A DNA stretch of 64,000 nucleotides. Origin: Isoperla grammatica. Its lineage: Eukaryota; Arthropoda; Insecta; Plecoptera; Perlodidae. Shown one piece after another: positions 32,184 through 45,700 of this stretch. The position numbers were made by a program, and so were the translations under genes. Numbering within the stretch: the stretch's first letter is position 1; each line of letters starts with the position of its first letter. The stretch lies in NCBI GenBank assembly GCA_945910005.1, contig OX246749.1, positions 30,294,476 through 30,358,475 of the forward strand, given 5' to 3'. The notes under the pieces were generated by a model that did no database searches, had not been told where the DNA came from, and was given only the letters and a program-made list of their open reading frames with translations.

Positions 32184-33711
32184 AGTGCACAATGTTCGAT
32201 GAGTGGTGTGGGCGAACGCGTGCAGTCGACTGCGCGACACCGGCAGACTACTATCATGTAACGTCACTAGCGATTCATCATGGCGGCGGCCGTTTTTTCG
32301 CGCCAAAAAAGTGTACGCTACTAAAACTATTATTTTGAGGGGTAGAATGACTCGATTTTTAAATTGTAAAGACATAATATCAGTAAATATCGTGTACAGA
32401 CTTTAAAAATCACATTAGAAAGTTAAGTGCAAGTTCCCTATTGTCGGCATTGCCATTGCAATCCGGAAACAGTGAAAAAAGTTAACTAAATGGTTTTTAT
32501 GGCGTTGTTCACAATAACATCATAATGTCGTAATGATTTAGCATGAGCAAATGTACGATTTGATCCCAATTCCGATGCTGACAATTGAGGTTAGAGCTTT
32601 ATTCTCCTATCTGATTTTAATTCCAGATATTATGGCTTTCAAAAGGTCGATTGATTCCAGCCTACATAAACATATAACATGTATCCTAAGTGGCAGCAAA
32701 GATTACAAACAAGTCCTAGTTTGTAATCTTTGGTGGCAGCATATCTTCTAATATTTTTATTTGGCTTGAACCATGATTTGATTCTGCAATCCTTTGTAGT
32801 CTGGCTATGCTTTCAATGTTGGGAACTTTTTTGATAATCCTAGATAAATACACATTGCGAATAGTTTTACTCAATTAAGATAAGACTTAATTTTTTTTAC
32901 AGCTGATCAACTGAAATGGGAAAGGGCTGGTTTTAATTTAGCAAATTGGCAGTACATAGGCAGAGGCCAAATAGTTGTCTTAAAGTCGATCGATGATAAC
33001 TGCACATGTAATATAAATTATTCAAATTGTATGTACTGCAAGTTGAGATTAAGCTTGTGAATATTGTAGAAAAAAATATGCACCTACCGCTATTAGTTTT
33101 TTATTTACTGAGTGTTGAAATGCGTTGGAATTCCCTATGTTATACATTGTAACTGAACAAAAACCTACACTTTCATTCGTATAACTTTGCGTAGCACCTT
33201 CAAAAAGTAATATATTGTAACAAATTTTCGTCCAAAATGTAGATAACTTCATGACTAACATGAATACGTTTGAAAAAGATGATCGAACGCGATCCGTTTT
33301 CGAGATATTTGCGCTGGTGTGTCAATTTTACCTCAAATCTGCTCAAATTAGAAACTATAAATATATTTTATTAATAAAAAAAAATATATAATTTTAAGAC
33401 GTTTAGTATTAAATGCAACTCACATGTAATAATTCTTGAAATTCATAATTTAGAATAAAAAAAAGTATTTTTTCATGTCCATTTAATTTGAATAGATTAG
33501 TTGTTGTATTGAATGGGTAGTTCACTTCATCGATCGACTTTAATAAAAACATTCAATCCAAACATAATTTGATTTTTGAACATACCATTGTTGAGATTTC
33601 ATTTTTAACTATCACAAAACTTTGTTGTATACAAGCAACACATAATTTATGCGTGGACACACTATATCCATGGTAACAACCGCATACAAAACGTGTGGAA
33701 TTATTAAGAAG
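32184..33711. other. Upstream region of gene B and the THAP gene
   Basis: No coding sequence is supported. A 14-bp-stem hairpin lies at 32697-32732 (CAAAGATTACAAAC and its complement around an 8-base loop). The stretch should contain promoters for the divergent THAP gene and gene B, but none was identified. Confidence 0.45.
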
Positions 33712-33769
33712 ATGTTTTTTCTAAAACTCTTTCTCTACATAGTGTTGTTAAACAGATATGGAAAAGCAG
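33712..33769 (+). CDS. Gene B exon 1: signal peptide
   Basis: ATG at 33712 opens MFFLKLFLYIVLLNRYGKA, a hydrophobic signal sequence. Donor GTGAGC at 33770 leaves phase 1, which fits exon 2 exactly. There is no in-frame upstream ATG alternative with a signal peptide. Confidence 0.75.
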
Positions 33770-36700
33770 GTGAGCCCAATGTCTGTCATTCTGTCCACCT
33801 GTTGAGCAGGAGTGTCAAGACGTAGATTAAGAGTGTTTGTTGTGCTTGCAGCTGTGGTACAGGGCGACGCCATCAAGCGTCTGGAATGCGCCCTGAAGAT
33901 GCGAGCAGACCAAGACTGTCCGGTGGACGGGAGTTGGTCGCCGTGGCACCCCTGGGAGAAGTGTCACGGGGAGTGTGGTCAGACGGGGTTGCAGAGACGA
34001 CATCGGACCTGCGACAACCCCGAGCCCCAGCTGGGGGGCTCCTACTGCCGGGGGCCAGCGAGTGAGACGAGGTCCTGCCAGTTACCAGGTAGCGCCACGT
34101 CCAGGGGTCATAGCTATACTGCATGACATGATGGGCGGCCATATTACCTCATAATAATACACGTACTATACACAATATTCATATAGTTGTCCCAACAAAA
34201 GTATTCTGATGCTTAAGACACTGCCGAGTCCAAGGTGACAACTTAATTTTCTACTTCGAAAATTCCTATCATCTGATGTAAACATGTTCATTGGGGATAG
34301 TTTAAAACCTTCCGTTGGTTACCTGTAACGGAGGGTGTGGCCGAACCGCCTGTGCACTCGACTAAGCCGAACCATGCATTTACGAATGTGTGAGAGAATG
34401 CCAGTTATCTGTTGATTTTCTTTCAATTGGCTCGGTTGAAAGAGGGTAGACTATGACCTGAGATCGGTATGCGAATACTTTCGTTGGGACTAGTGTACAA
34501 TATATCCTGTGCACCTACATAAGAAACCATTGCACAACAACCGAGACACAGTATTGTGTGGTGTCATTACGTATGTACCCATACAAACCAGGAGAGATTT
34601 TAATAAATGTTTGGATGGTACGAGACATTTAGCCTACCTGTAGCTCTCAACATTAAAATAAAGCAAACTTATAATACTTTTGACCATTTTTCACAGACGA
34701 AATAGATCACATTTACAATACAAACTAACCCTAGTAATAACAAAAATGTTTCCTGCTCCTCAAAGTACAAAAGGAAATAACAAAAACTTTAGCATTTTCT
34801 TTATTGTTTTTAATGTCTGTCCTATTAAATTGATTTACAAAGTTGGTCAGTAAATAAACTACAAATACAATGAGATATAGGAAAAACAGTGAAGAAAACA
34901 AAGAACTGTTCTCTCTTGTTGCCGTGTTGAGGCTGCTCCCCCAAGGAATACGAGACGATGGTGTTGGGAGATCCACTACGCAGCGCTCAGTATGAAGTAA
35001 TCAAAGTCGTCCACGAACGTTTTCCCGCGCTGGCCGACCGATGTCTGACCAACACTTGCCGCTACGAGACGGTCGAGAGCGTCTTGCAGGAAGGAGCCGT
35101 AGGTGACATCCTGTCTATCCTGTTACCCTGATCTTACTCTCACACTAGGCCCTACGTGCGTCTTGCACGAGGGAGCCGTAGGTGACATCCTGTCTATCCT
35201 GTTACCCTGATCTTACTCTCACACTACGTGCGTCTTGCACGAGGGAGCCGTAGGTGACATCCTGTCTATCCTGTTACCCTGATGTTACTCTCACACTACG
35301 TGCGTCTTGCACGAGGGAGCCGTAGGTGACATCCTGTCTATCCTGTTACCCTGATCTTACTCTCACACTACGTGCGTCTTGCACGAGGGAGCCGTAGGTG
35401 ACATCCTGTCTATCCTGTTACCCTGATCTTACTCTCACACTACGTGCGTCTTGCACGAGGGAGCCGTAGGTGACATCCTGTCTATCCTGTTACCCTGATC
35501 TTACTCTCACACTACGTGCGTCTTGCACGAGGGAGCCGTAGGTGACATCCTGTCTATCCTGTTACCCTGATCTTACTCTCACACTACGTGCGTCTTGCAC
35601 GAGGGAGCCGTAGGTGACATCCTGTCTATCCTGTTACCCTGATCTTACTCTCACACTACGTGCGTCTTGCACGAGGGAGCCGTAGGTGACATCCTGTCTT
35701 ACCCTGATCTTACTCTCAGTCTCACACTACGTAAACTCATATGCATAGAAATTTTACAGGCGACTATTGAAGGTAGTCTAATACTAATCTAACTGTTCTG
35801 AAACTAAACTAATCTACAATATTACCACTCTAATCTAGCCAAGGATTACAATATACAGCTAGTACAGCTACAATTAAAATTAAAGAATGGTCTAGTTATA
35901 AAGTCAAAGTTTTCATTTAAAACTTTTGGTAATACATTCCTCAAAAATAGCAAAGATATCCAAGTAATTGCAAAACTAGCCTACTTATTAGCCATCTAAT
36001 TTATTTAAACATTCAGTTGTTTAGTACTCTCAACAATCTTTGTTCTTAGCCAATGTAGGCCTATGTTAGTTTGACTTGTATGCCGTTCTTGCATAATCAT
36101 GTGTTATTGTTAATTTCATTGTAAATCATCTCTACCTAAGCGGGTAGCTAATGTAGCGCAGTATACAAACTATTATTACTCTATAAATACGAATGTATTT
36201 ATTTATTATTAAGCCAGCCAATTGTCTTCTGTCTTCTGTTCTAGATGGACTATTGGATCTCCCTGCTTTGTGTAAAACATGATGTTGGGTGCCCTGGTAA
36301 GCTTCTTTGTATTATACTCAAACACAGACAGCTCGTTAGGTTTTAGTTTTACCGAGATTCAGCAGGAATTACTCGGGTTGGAGATAATAGTCGAGGACTC
36401 GGAAAAAGCAAGGAACTCTGGTTCTCGCAGAGAATAAATGATATAGCCAAAAATGTTAAAACGATTCCGTTCAAAAAACGTCTTTGACACATTAACTAAT
36501 ACTTTGTGTTATCGTTTTAAGTACGTTAAAGTATGATATTGAAACTATTAAGCAGTTGGCATTTTGATTCGTTAGACCGATACAAAGTATAGGACTCATC
36601 TAGAGACAGAAAGAGCGATGAAATATAGGTGAACTTTAAAAAAAAAATTTTAAATTATGATTTAAGAACCAAGTTATCTCATAAAGTTGAGAAAATGTTT

Positions 36701-39700
36701 GAAACAAGGCAATGTTGCGTTTGTCTTGTTCCGCCAGTACGAGGAGGTTGGACCAACTGGGCTACTTGGACTGCCTGCTCGGCCATATGTGGCCCCGGCT
36801 TGCAATACCGCACGCGCAGTTGTACCAACCCGCGACCGTCCACCCCAGACGTCGACTGCCAAGGAAAGGGTTTAGACTCTCAAGCGTGTACGGGCCTAGC
36901 GTGCGCCGACGAGGATGGTAATATTAATTACATCATTATTGGTACGCCTGAGAAATAATTTCATTTGGATTGTTTCATTTTTAAGAGTGCAGCAGCCAAA
37001 CTTGAAAAATTTGCAATTATTTTTGTAAATGTGTGTTCACGTGAAAACGAGTGTAAATGATGTATGCAGAACGTGATTGTTATTGGTGGATACTTTAGCA
37101 AGGTCGATAAATCCCCTGGCGTAGGCTCGTCAAACTCAGTTACTGAACCTCCATTAGGGGATTAACGGACCTCGACACTTTAAATCTTGACACACTCTTA
37201 AGTAGTATTTTCACAAGTAGTGGTTGTCACACAGTCACAGCTTGGTTTGAATGATGTACTAGTCAATATGAGATAACTTTGCCAAGCAACCAACTACTGT
37301 TTGGTTTTGCTTCATTCAGTATCAGACCCTTAAGTTTAGCTCGGGCAAGGAGAGAATGACCGACAACAACCCGTCAAGCCGAAGGTTCCTAGGTTTTACT
37401 TGTAAGGTTAGAATGATTAGCTTATTTCTCAGTCTACAGTACAGATACTTGTCACTGTTCTAGAGTTAGTGGTCTGAGTGGTCAGGGTACAGTACAGATA
37501 CTTGTCACTGTTCTAGACGGCAGCTGGAGTCAGTGGTCTGAGTGGTCAGGATGCAGAACAGATACTTGTCACTGTTCTAGACGGCAGCTGGAGTCAGTGG
37601 TCTGAGTGGTCAGGATGCAGTACAGATACTTGTCACTGTTCTAGACGGCAGCTGGAGTCAGTGGTCTGAGTGGTCAGGATGTAGTACAGATACTTGTCAC
37701 TGTTCTAGAGTCAGTGGTCTGAGTGGTCAGGATGCAGTACAGATACTTGTCACTGTTCTAGACGGCAGCTGGAGTCAGTGGTCTGAGTGGTCAGGATGCA
37801 GTACAGATACTTGTCACTGTTCTAGACGGCAGCTGGAGTCAGTGGTGTGAGTGGTCAGGATGCAGTACAGATACTTGTCACTGTTCTAGACGGCAGCTGG
37901 AGTCAGTGGTGTGAGTGGTCAGGATGCAGTACAGATACTTGTCACTGTTCTAGACGGCAGCTGGAGTCAGTGGTCTGAGTGGTCAGGATGCAGTACAGAT
38001 ACTTGTCACTGTTCTAGACGGCAGCTGGAGTCAGTGGTCTGAGTGGTCAGGATGCAGTACAGACTACAGATACTTGTCACGGTTCTAGACGGCAGCTGGA
38101 GTCAGTGGTCTGAGTGGTCAGGATGCAGTACAGATACTTGTCACTGTTCTAGACGGCAGCTGGAGTCAGTGGTCTGAGTGGTCAGGATGCAGCAAAGAGT
38201 GCGGGTCAGGATACAGGAGACGGGAGCGAGTCTGTACCGGGAGTCGCAAGAAGAAAGAGGCGACATCGCCGGCCATCTCTGGTGGTTGGTACTCACTCAC
38301 TACATCACACGTGTTAGAACACAGTCGGGGAACAGTTTGTTGCTGTCTTTGGCAAGGAAGAAAACATATTTCAATTATACAAAAATGTGCACACGAAGTG
38401 AACATGTTAAACACTCAATACAGTGGTTGCCACAGCAGCCTAAAAATTCAAAATTGGTTGGGGAGGGGGGGGGGGGGGGGGGGTCATTATGTCTTAGAAG
38501 GAAACAACAAATTTTATATAGAATTTAAATCATAATTGAATAGAAACTAGATTTGAAATAATAGCACATTTAAAAATGAGGTTTTGATTTTACTTGGTAA
38601 CTAAATGAACGCGTACTGTTTGCAGACAGACGCAACTTGACACCGCGCCAGATCGCCACACAACTGGTGAAGACGGTGGATGCGGGAAACAGCTGCTCCG
38701 GGCCCAGCCAAGAGTTTGAGGAATGCAACCTTAGGGATTGTGACCGTACGTTTACACCTTACGTTGATGCGTTACATCAGAAAAGAGGCGTATCTAGAAC
38801 AGATTTGTTTGTCTGTGAACATCAAAATCCATGAGTGTATTGCCACATTGTAACCACAAGTATTAATGTAAACAACAGAAATGACGGAAGATTTGCATTG
38901 TTGTCACTCTTAGATTGTGCAATATAGACGTTGATGATCACTATAGACTTCACACGCAGCACTAGAGTGGTGATAGTATGTTTGTAGAACACGGTGCAAG
39001 AAAATACTAGTTCACCACATTATGCGACATTACCACATATGTACATTTAAGTTGTGTGAGAGATAGTTTGCCAACATCTGACCATCTACTCAGGTAAGCT
39101 GTTGGCATCCTTTCTCTCACCCAAGTTTTTTGGCAGTCTCTTATTTTCACATGAGCATATTAAAGCTGGTTTTGCTTTAAGGATGATAATTAATGTAGGC
39201 TTGTAGTGTTGTGAAATGTGTCGGGTTGGTTGCAGTGGATGGCGGTTGGTCGGCGTGGGAGAAGTGGTCCGCATGTTCGGTTACCTGTGGCTTCGGCGTC
39301 CAGTACAGAGCCCGATCTTGCAACGCTCCCCCGCCGCACGGCAGGGGCTTCCCTTGTGTGGGCCCCCCCTTGGAGATGCAGCAGTGCTACTTGGGGCCTT
39401 GCACAAGTAAGACAAGAACACAAGTCTGTTCATTCCAAGTAGTTAGTCACCATCTTGCAACGCTCCCCCGCCCCTTGTGTGGCCCCCCCTTGGAGATGCA
39501 GCACTGCTACTTGGGGCCTTGCACAAGTAAGACAAGAACACAAGACTGTTCATTCCAAGTAGTTAGTCACCATCTTGCAACGCTCCCCCGCCCCTTGTGT
39601 GGCCCCCCCTTGGAGATGCAGCACTGCTACTTGGGGCCTTGCACAAGTAAGACAAGAACACAAGTCTGATCATTCCAAGTAGTTAGTCACCATCTTGCAA

Positions 39701-42700
39701 CGCTCCCCCGCCCCTTGTGTGGGCCCCCCCTTGGAGATGCAGCACTGCTACTTGGGTCCTTGCACAAGTAAGACAAGAACACACGTCTGTTCATTCCAAG
39801 TAGTTAGTCACCATCTTGCAACGCTCTCCCGCCCCTTGTGTGGGCCCCCCCTTGGAGATGCAGCACTGCTACTTGGGGCCTTGCACAAGTAAGACAAGAA
39901 CACAAGTCTGTTCATTCCAAGTAGTTAGTCACCATCTTGCAACGCTCCCCCGCCCCTTGTGTGGGCCCCCCCTTGGAGATGCAGCAGTGCTACTTGGGGC
40001 CTTGCACAAGTAAGACAAGAACACACGTCTGTTCATTCCAAGTAGTTAGTCACCATCTTGCAACGCTCCCCCGCCCCTTGTGTGGGCCCCCCCTTGGAGA
40101 TGCAGCACTGCTACTTGGGGCCTTGCACAAGTAAGACAAGAACACACGTCTGTTCATTCCAAGTAGTTAGTCACCATCTTGCAACGCTCCTTCGCCCCTT
40201 GTGTGGGCCCCCCCTTGGAGATGCAGCAGTGCTACTTGGGGCCTTGCACAAGTAAGACAAGAACACAAGTCTGTTCATTCCAAGTAGTTAGTCACCATCT
40301 TGCAACGCCCCCCCGCCCCTTGTGTGGGCCCCCCCTTGGAGATGCAGCACTGCTACTTGGGGCCTTGCACAAGTAAGACAAGAACACAAGTCTGTTCATT
40401 CCAAGTAGTTAGTCACCATCTTGCAACGCTCCCCCGCCCCTTGTGTGGGCCCCCCCTTGGAGATGCAGCACTGCTACTTGGGGCCTTGCACAAGTAAGAC
40501 AAGAACACAAGTCTGTTCATTCCAAGTAGTTAGTCACCATCTTGCAACGCCCCCCCGCCCCTTGTGTGGGCCCCCCCTTGGAGATGCAGCAGTGCTACTT
40601 GGGGCCTTGCACAAGTAAGACAAGAACACACGTCTGTTCATTCCAAGTAGTTAGTCACCATCTTGCAACGCTCCCCCGCCCCTTGTGTGGGCCCCCCCTT
40701 GGAGATGCAGCACTGCTACTTGGGGCCTTGCACAAGTAAGACAAGAACACAAGTCTGTTCATTCCAAGTAGGTAGTCACCATCTTACAATGCTCCCCCGC
40801 CCCTTGTGTGGGCCCCCCCTTGGAGATGCAGCACTGCTACTTGGGGCCTTGCACAAGTAAGACAAGAACACAAGTCTGTTCATTCCAAGTAGTTAGTCAC
40901 CATCTTGCAACGCTCCCCCGCCCCTTGTGTGGGCCCCCCCTTGGAGATGCAGCACTGCTACTTGGGGCCTTGCACAAGTTAGACAAGAACACACGTCTGT
41001 TCATTCCAAGTAGTTAGTCACCATCTTGCAACGCTCCCCCGCCCCTTGTGTGGGCCCCCCCTTGGAGATGCAGCAGTGCTACTTGGGGCCTTGCACAAGT
41101 AAGACAAGAACACAAGTCTGTTCATTCCAAGTAGTTAGTCACCATCTTGCAACGCTCCTCCGCCCCTTGTGTGGGCCCCCCCTTGAAGATGCAGCAGTGC
41201 TACTTGGGGCCTTGCACAAGTAAGACAAGAACACAAGTCTGTTCATTCCAAGTAGTTAGTCACCATCTTGCAACGCTCCCCCGCCCCTTGTGTGGGCCCC
41301 CCCTTGGAGATGCAGCACTGCTACTTGGGGCCTTGCACAAGTTAGACAAGAACACACGTCTGTTCATTCCAAGTAGTTAGTCACCATCTTGCAACGCTCC
41401 CCCGCCCCTTGTGTGGGCCCCCCCTTGGAGATGCAGCAGTGCTACTTGGGGCCTTGCACAAGTAAGACAAGAACACAAGTCTGTTCATTCCAAGTAGTTA
41501 GTCACCATCTTGCAACGCTCCTCCGCCCCTTGTGTGGGCCCCCCCTTGAAGATGCAGCAGTGCTACTTGGGGCCTTGCACAAGTAAGACAAGAACACAAG
41601 TCTGTTCATTCCAAGTAGTTAGTCACCATCTTGCAACGCTCCCCCGCCCCTTGTGTGGGCCCCCCCTTGGAGATGCAGCAGTGCTACTTGGGGCCTTGCA
41701 CAAGTAAGACAAGAACACACGTCTGTTCATTCCAAGTAGTTAGTCACCATCTTGCAACGCTCCCCCGCCCCTTGTGTGGGCCCCCCCTTGGAGATGCAGC
41801 ACTGCTACTTGGGGCCTTGCACAAGTAAGACAAGAACACAAGTCTGTTCATTCCAAGTAGTTAGTCACCATCTTGCAACGCTCCCCCGCCCCTTGTGTGG
41901 GCCCCCCCTTGGAGATGCAGCACTGCTACTTGGGGCCTTGCACAAGTAAGACAAGAACACAAGTCTGTTCATTCCAAGTAGTTAGTCACCATCTTGCAAC
42001 GCTCCCCCGCCCCTTGTGTGGGCCCCCCCTTGGAGATGCAGCACTGCTACTTGGGGCCTTGCACAAGTAAGACAAGAACACAAGTCTGTTCATTCCAAGT
42101 AGTTAGTCACCATCTTGCAACGCTCCCCCGCCCCTTGTGTGGGCCCCCCCTTGGAGATGCAGCACTGCTACTTGGGGCCTTGCACAAGTAAGACAAGAAC
42201 ACACGTCTCTTCATTCCAAGTGATTACCTATAGGCAAATACTTGTGCAAATAAGTAAGCATTCCACCTGATAGTGAGTGTTCAGGTACAGAAGATCTTTC
42301 AAGTGTAAAGGAATTACAGCTGCACCTTGCTAGACCAACACTATCATACACAATATGCCGTTGGTTATAGCATAATAGCCTAATATAGTTTTAAAATTAT
42401 ATTCTCATCTGATAATGAAGCTGTCTTGCTACATAAAGTTGTCCAAACATAACTAGTCTTACACTGATGATGATTAATGTGCGTGATTAATAAGGCTCGT
42501 GTACTCTACTTCCCGACTGTGTGAAGAACGTCAGGAATCTGTTGATTCTAGTTGAACACAACAGTGTGGTAGATAAGGGTCTCGTTGGGACAACTTGAAA
42601 CAACGGTGCTGTGTTTCAGGCAAGGTACACGAGATGGCAGTGTTCCACGGAGACGGTGTGTTGTCTTACATGCCGCTGGGCCAGCCTTCGCGCCTGCTGC

Positions 42701-45700
42701 ACCTCTACATAAGGTTCATGCCCGTCTACCCCTGGGGTCAGCTCGTGAGACGTCACAGTACGGTGCTGTGTTTCAGGCAAGGTACACGAGATGGCAGTGT
42801 TCCACAGAGACGGTGTGTTGTCTTACATGCCGCTGGGCCAGCCTTCGCGCCTGCTGCACCTCTACATAAGGTTCATGCCCGTCTACCCCTGGGGTCAGCT
42901 CGTGGGACGTCACAGTACGGTGCTGTGTTTCAGGCAAGGTACACGAGATGGCAGTGTTCCACGGAGACGGTGTGTTGTCTTACATGCCGCTGGGCCAGCC
43001 TTCGCGTCTACATAAGGTTCATGCCCGTCTACCCGTGGGGTCAGCTCGTGGGACGTCACAGTACGGTGCTGTGTTTCAGGCAAGGTACACGAGATCTCAC
43101 GTGTTCCACGGAGACGGTGTGTTGTCTTACATGCCGCTGGGCCAGCCTTCGCGCCTGCTGCATCTCTACATAAGGTTCATGCCCGTCTACCCCTGGGGTC
43201 AGCTCGTGGGACGTCACAGTACGGTGCTGTGTTTCAGGCAAGGTACACGAGATGGCAGTGTTCCACGGAGACGGTGTGTTGTCTTACATGCCGCTGGGCC
43301 AGCCTTCGCGCCTGCTGCACCTCTACATAAGGTTCATGCCCGTCTACCCCTGGGGTCAGCTCGTGACACGTCACAGTACGGTGCTGTGTTTCAGGCAAGG
43401 TACACGAGATCGCAGTGTTCCACGGAGACGGTGTGTTGTCTTACATGCCGCTGGGCCAGCCTGCTGCACCTCTACATAAGGTTCATGCCCGTCTACCCCT
43501 GGGGTCAGCTCGTGGGACGTCACAGTACGGTGCTGTGTTTCAGGCAAGGTACACGAGATGGCAGTGTTCCACGGAGACGGTGTGTTGTCTTACATGCCGC
43601 TGGGCCAGCCTTCGCGCCTGCTGCACCTCTACATAAGGTTCATGCCCGTCTACCCCTGGGGTCAGCTCGTGGGACGTCACAGTACGGTGCTGTGTTTCAG
43701 GCAAGGTACACGAGATGGCAGTGTTCCACGGAGACGGTGTGTTGTCTTACATGCCGCTGGGCCAGCCTGCTGCACCTCTACATAAGGTTCATGCCCGTCT
43801 ACCCCTGGGGTCAGCTCGTGGGACGTCACAGTACGGTGCTGTGTTTCAGGCAAGGTACACGAGATGGCAGTGTTCCACGGAGACGGTGTGTTGTCTTACA
43901 TGCCGCTGGGCCAGCCTGCTGCACCTCTACATAAGGTTCATGCCCGTCTACCCCTGGGGTCAGCTCGTGGGACGTCACAGTACGGTGCTGTGTTTCAGGC
44001 AAGGTACACGAGATGGCAGTGTTCCACGGAGACGGTGTGTTGTCTTACATGCCGCTGGGCCAGCCTTCGCGCCTGCTGCACCTCTACATAAGGTTCATGC
44101 CCGTCTACCCCTGGGGTCAGCTCGTGACACGTCACAGTGAGGGTTGCGAGGGGTCCAAGTGTGATGTTATGCAGCTACACCTCGAGTCTTCCTACTTCGT
44201 TTGGCACGTTAACGTTCAGGGCTGCGTCGCCACGGCCGTCAGTGAAAGTAAACTAGACGTAAGTTACTTGGCTCACGCGTAAAGTAAGCGATGACCACCT
44301 GACAAGGACTGATTTCCACAGAATGCCAATAAACACACAGAAACAGTATGAACATCAAGCGCAAGACAATTTTAAAAGGTTGAAACAAAAGTAAATTAAA
44401 TTTGTCTCGATTAAGCTAGTCTCATATGTACTGACAAAATATCAGACTCCAATAAGTACCAACTTAATCTTCTACTTCTCTGGTTTCTACGTCTACATGA
44501 AACAGATCTACTAGGGATAATTTACGAACGTGTTTTGTTTACCGGGAAATTCCGAACCCAGCGGGCGTGACAAAAAGCTTGTGCACTCTGATAAACAAAA
44601 GACCACCTTTACAAATGTAAATTAAAGGACTCCATGAATTTGTTGAATCTTGTTGCAACAGAGTCGGTAACTTTAGAACCTGAGGAAAGCTTTTACCAAG
44701 TGAAAATATGAAATAAATAGAAATTTAAGAAGTGTATAAGGCGGTGGACCATAAACATGAATACGTCAACAGATCGACGTGTGGCACGAAGCGCTGCTGA
44801 CGGTGACGGGCACGAAGATAACGATGAGGATCAACGATGGCACCGACCAGTTTGAGACAAAGTTGAGCTGTGTCCCCCCCGCCTCCGAGATGGACCTGTC
44901 CATGAAGGTCGGGGAGAAGTTCCAAGGTCACATCGAGAGCCTCGCGGTCAACTTCAACACGCTTCTCCTGAGCCACAAGCGAGACAACCAGGTGCGTTAG
45001 AAGATGGAACTTCTTTTTCCTCCAATAACTCCCCGACGTCATATGGCCTTGTTGAGTACGTCGTTTACCACCAAATAGTAATAATATTTGTGATTATCGT
45101 CTCTAGAAGACGAAACGCTGGTTTAAGTTAAACGGTTTAAATAATGTCTCAAAAACGCACAATAATTTGTAAGAATTATAGACTCAGTGATAAATGTGCC
45201 TTATATTTTATACAGTATGGGTGCATTCCGAGAGAATACTGGATATAATAATACTTTATACTGGATAGCAAGAAAAATGAATGGCTGAAAAGTCATCATT
45301 GCATAAGAAAAAAAAAAAAAAATACTACTATAGCAACCCTACTCACTGAAATATTGGAAATGTTTCACAGTTTTCTTTACCAACACCAGAACTTGTTAAC
45401 ACATTATTCTGGGAAAGCGGCAAGGGAGACATCAAAATGAAGGGTAGCTTTATTGGAGCACGATTTGGCGATCCCCATCACCCGTCATTATAGTGTGTAG
45501 TCTTTACAAAACCACGTCTCGCTGTCTTCATGTTTCAATGTCTTGTAGCAGTCTTGCGATCCGACTGGAAGTGGTTTTAGATAGATAGGTAGGTAGATAG
45601 AAGTATTACCGTAATATGAGACTCTTCTGTGTTTAGAAGGCCAACGACGCTGGAGTGGCACCGTATGACGCCTCCAATGTCCACTACGAGACGACAGACA

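Noticed and set aside
35000..35080. Exon 3 starting at the CTCAG just before 34991
   Set aside because: That acceptor gives the wrong phase and an immediate TGA. The acceptor ending at 34931 fits phase 1.
39695..42191. A ladder of 65-codon ORFs every 121 bp
   Set aside because: This is a repetition artefact of the exon 7 donor array.
42585..44282. ORFs of 192 and 328 codons
   Set aside because: They are read-through of the exon 8 acceptor array in shifted frames. The real exon is 43999-44258.
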